Source of the DNA: Archegozetes longisetosus | Taxonomy: Eukaryota; Arthropoda; Arachnida; Sarcoptiformes; Trhypochthoniidae | Assembly: GCA_018873245.2 (NCBI GenBank) | Contig: JAEMBT020000003.1 | Location: forward strand, 11,501,843 to 11,565,842 | Direction of reading: 5' to 3' | Length of the DNA stretch: 64,000 nucleotides | Shown: piece by piece, positions 63,170-64,000 of the stretch | How positions within the stretch are numbered: position 1 is the stretch's first letter | Layout of the letters: every line of letters begins with the position of its first letter | Program-made: the position numbers and the translations under genes | The notes under the pieces: model-generated | What the model was told of the DNA's origin: nothing | The model's input: only the letters and a program-made list of their open reading frames with translations | Databases searched by the model: none

Positions 63170-63330
63170 GCGGAGATTGGTTGGGATTAAGGAAAGGTGC
63201 ACTATTACGAGTTAAGCAAAGGTGCGCTATGATGTTAACGAAAGGTGCGCTACTGAAGTAAAGGAAAGGTGCGCACCGATTATCGATAGTCCCGTCCTAT
63301 GACAAAGTAAGGAAAGGTGCGCTCATAGTT
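63170..63330 (+). repeat. Iterated AAAGGTGCGC motif
   Basis: Five copies of AAAGGTGC(G/A)C occur within about 150 bases, at irregular spacing and all in the same orientation. They lie about 300 bp upstream of the ISXO2/Merlin-like frame and are GC-richer than their surroundings. They may be subterminal repeats of that transposon, or binding sites. Confidence 0.6.
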
Positions 63331-63499
63331 AATGGAGTTCATAGTTCAATAAATGTTTCTAATGAACGATGAATAAAACTCTAAATTTTCCTAAATCGTT
63401 GATTTATCTCCACGTGGAGAGGCATATGAGGAGAGTATATTTTTCTCATTTATTTGTTCCCTTCTATTGTGCAACGTCGCAATTCCACCGCCTTTTCAC

Positions 63500-63610
63500 C
63501 GGATATTTAACAACTATTTTACCACTTATTTTACCTCTTATTTTATCCCTTATTTTACCTTTTTTTATCTCTTATCCATTTTTGCCTTTTACCTCTTTTT
63601 CTACCTCTTT
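63500..63610 (+). repeat. Pyrimidine-rich TTTTACC/TTAT tandem repeat
   Basis: Imperfect tandem repetition of units such as TATTTTACCTCT over about 100 bases; almost pure pyrimidine plus A on the plus strand. It directly precedes the start of the transposase-like frame. Confidence 0.7.
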
Positions 63611-63628
63611 TTACCGCAACTTTTTGAG

Positions 63629-64000
63629 ATGGGCTCCTTGCAGGACATCACACCACACAACATCGTGGATGTTTTAGGCCCGACTGAGCGCCGGTGCATA
63701 GTAAAATGCAGGGCTCTTGACTTAATTCCAGTCAAGGACCCTGCATTTTATGCGTGCCCCACTTGCAATGGACCTGTGGGGAAGCGCAACAAGCCCTCTG
63801 AGAAACTCGGTTATACCCTTCGCTGCAAGGCGAAGGGTTGTGGCAAAACGTTGTCCCCTCTGACCAACACCATTTTTGAGCGGTCCAAACTGCCCCTTCT
63901 TACCATTTTGACGGCCGTTTACTGGTTTGTCAACGAGGTGACCCGCGCCCAAGCTTCTTCCTTTTTGAAGGTCTCCGAACCATCTATTAATGCCTTGTGG
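63629..64000 (+). CDS. ISXO2/Merlin-like transposase, N-terminal part
   Basis: From ATG 63629 the plus strand is open for 124 codons to the window edge, so the gene is cut. Residues about 45-75 form a zinc ribbon, YACPTCNG followed by LRCKAKGCGKTLSPLTNT. Then come IFERSKLPLLTILTAVYWF and a predicted helix-turn-helix, QASSFLKVSEPSINALW. This order, a CxxC...CxxxxC ribbon, then TxF(E) and KLPL, then a helix-turn-helix, is that of ISXO2/IS1016-type transposases, found in eukaryotes as Merlin. The DDE core would lie beyond 64000. GC content is far above the rest of the window, suggesting recent arrival or contamination at an assembly junction. No stop interrupts it. Confidence 0.65.
   Translation, partial: MGSLQDITPHNIVDVLGPTERRCIVKCRALDLIPVKDPAFYACPTCNGPVGKRNKPSEKLGYTLRCKAKGCGKTLSPLTNTIFERSKLPLLTILTAVYWFVNEVTRAQASSFLKVSEPSINALW

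Noticed and set aside
63722..63952. 76-codon minus-strand frame and the 102-codon plus-strand frame at 63369-63677
   Set aside because: Both are out of frame with the zinc-ribbon transposase frame that starts at 63629 and arise from GC-rich or pyrimidine-rich sequence.

Overview
The window looks like nuclear DNA of an AT-rich arthropod, most likely a chelicerate and plausibly a mite. The evidence is many short GT-AG introns (about 50-270 bp), a chelicerate-type six-cysteine defensin, a gustatory-receptor-like seven-helix protein, apolipoprotein-D-like lipocalins, GH89 glycosidases, and dense hAT and Tc1/mariner debris. The species cannot be named from the sequence. Exon models below were built by hand from splice sites, phase and family similarity. 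Layout: 0-8 kb is gene-poor and holds a decayed BTB/POZ gene, a Tc1 fragment, an 808-bp hAT MITE with an exact 8-bp target duplication, a dead hAT transposase and a SWIM-type zinc-motif remnant. 9.0-9.4 kb is an intact two-exon defensin. 12.6-14.1 kb is a lipocalin pseudogene split by a hAT insertion. 15.0-18.3 and 23.3-26.6 kb are tandem 17-exon alpha-N-acetylglucosaminidase (NAGLU, GH89) genes separated by a Tc1/mariner element. 29.1-33.0 kb are two intact five-exon lipocalins. 35.6-38.3 kb has a 276-residue protein with repeated TQT (dynein light chain LC8-type) motifs between two non-autonomous transposons. 39.1-41.5 kb has a possible IFT22-like fragment and a four-exon gustatory-receptor-like gene. 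42-46.5 kb is inverted-repeat elements, a LINE 3' fragment, and a fourth lipocalin copy, dead and split by a palindromic element with a TCA duplication. 47.5-49.3 kb are two J-domain copies. 50-52.6 kb is mariner debris. 53.2-56.1 kb is the main discovery. 56.9-63 kb is a Tc1 element and large fold-back repeats. The last 370 bases are unusually GC-rich and encode the N-terminal part of an ISXO2/Merlin-like transposase. Main discovery: on the minus strand at 56066-53174, five exons encode in order a CARD, a caspase p20/p10 domain that has lost the catalytic His, an IRE1/RNase L-type kinase domain with destroyed HRD and DFG motifs, and a KEN (2-5A-dependent-type) RNase domain that keeps Arg-Asn and the catalytic His. 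Splice phases agree at every junction and the caspase C-terminus runs directly into the kinase within one exon, so this is one gene rather than neighbours. It looks like a death-fold-triggered RNase in which caspase and kinase are pseudoenzyme scaffolds, analogous in logic to RNase L and IRE1. Two single-base frame lesions in the last exon leave open recent pseudogenisation, base-deletion errors or -1 frameshifting. Apart from this, the intact genes point to ordinary arthropod functions: lysosomal heparan sulfate degradation (NAGLU), secreted lipid or pigment carriers (lipocalins), antimicrobial defence (defensin) and chemosensation (Gr-like).
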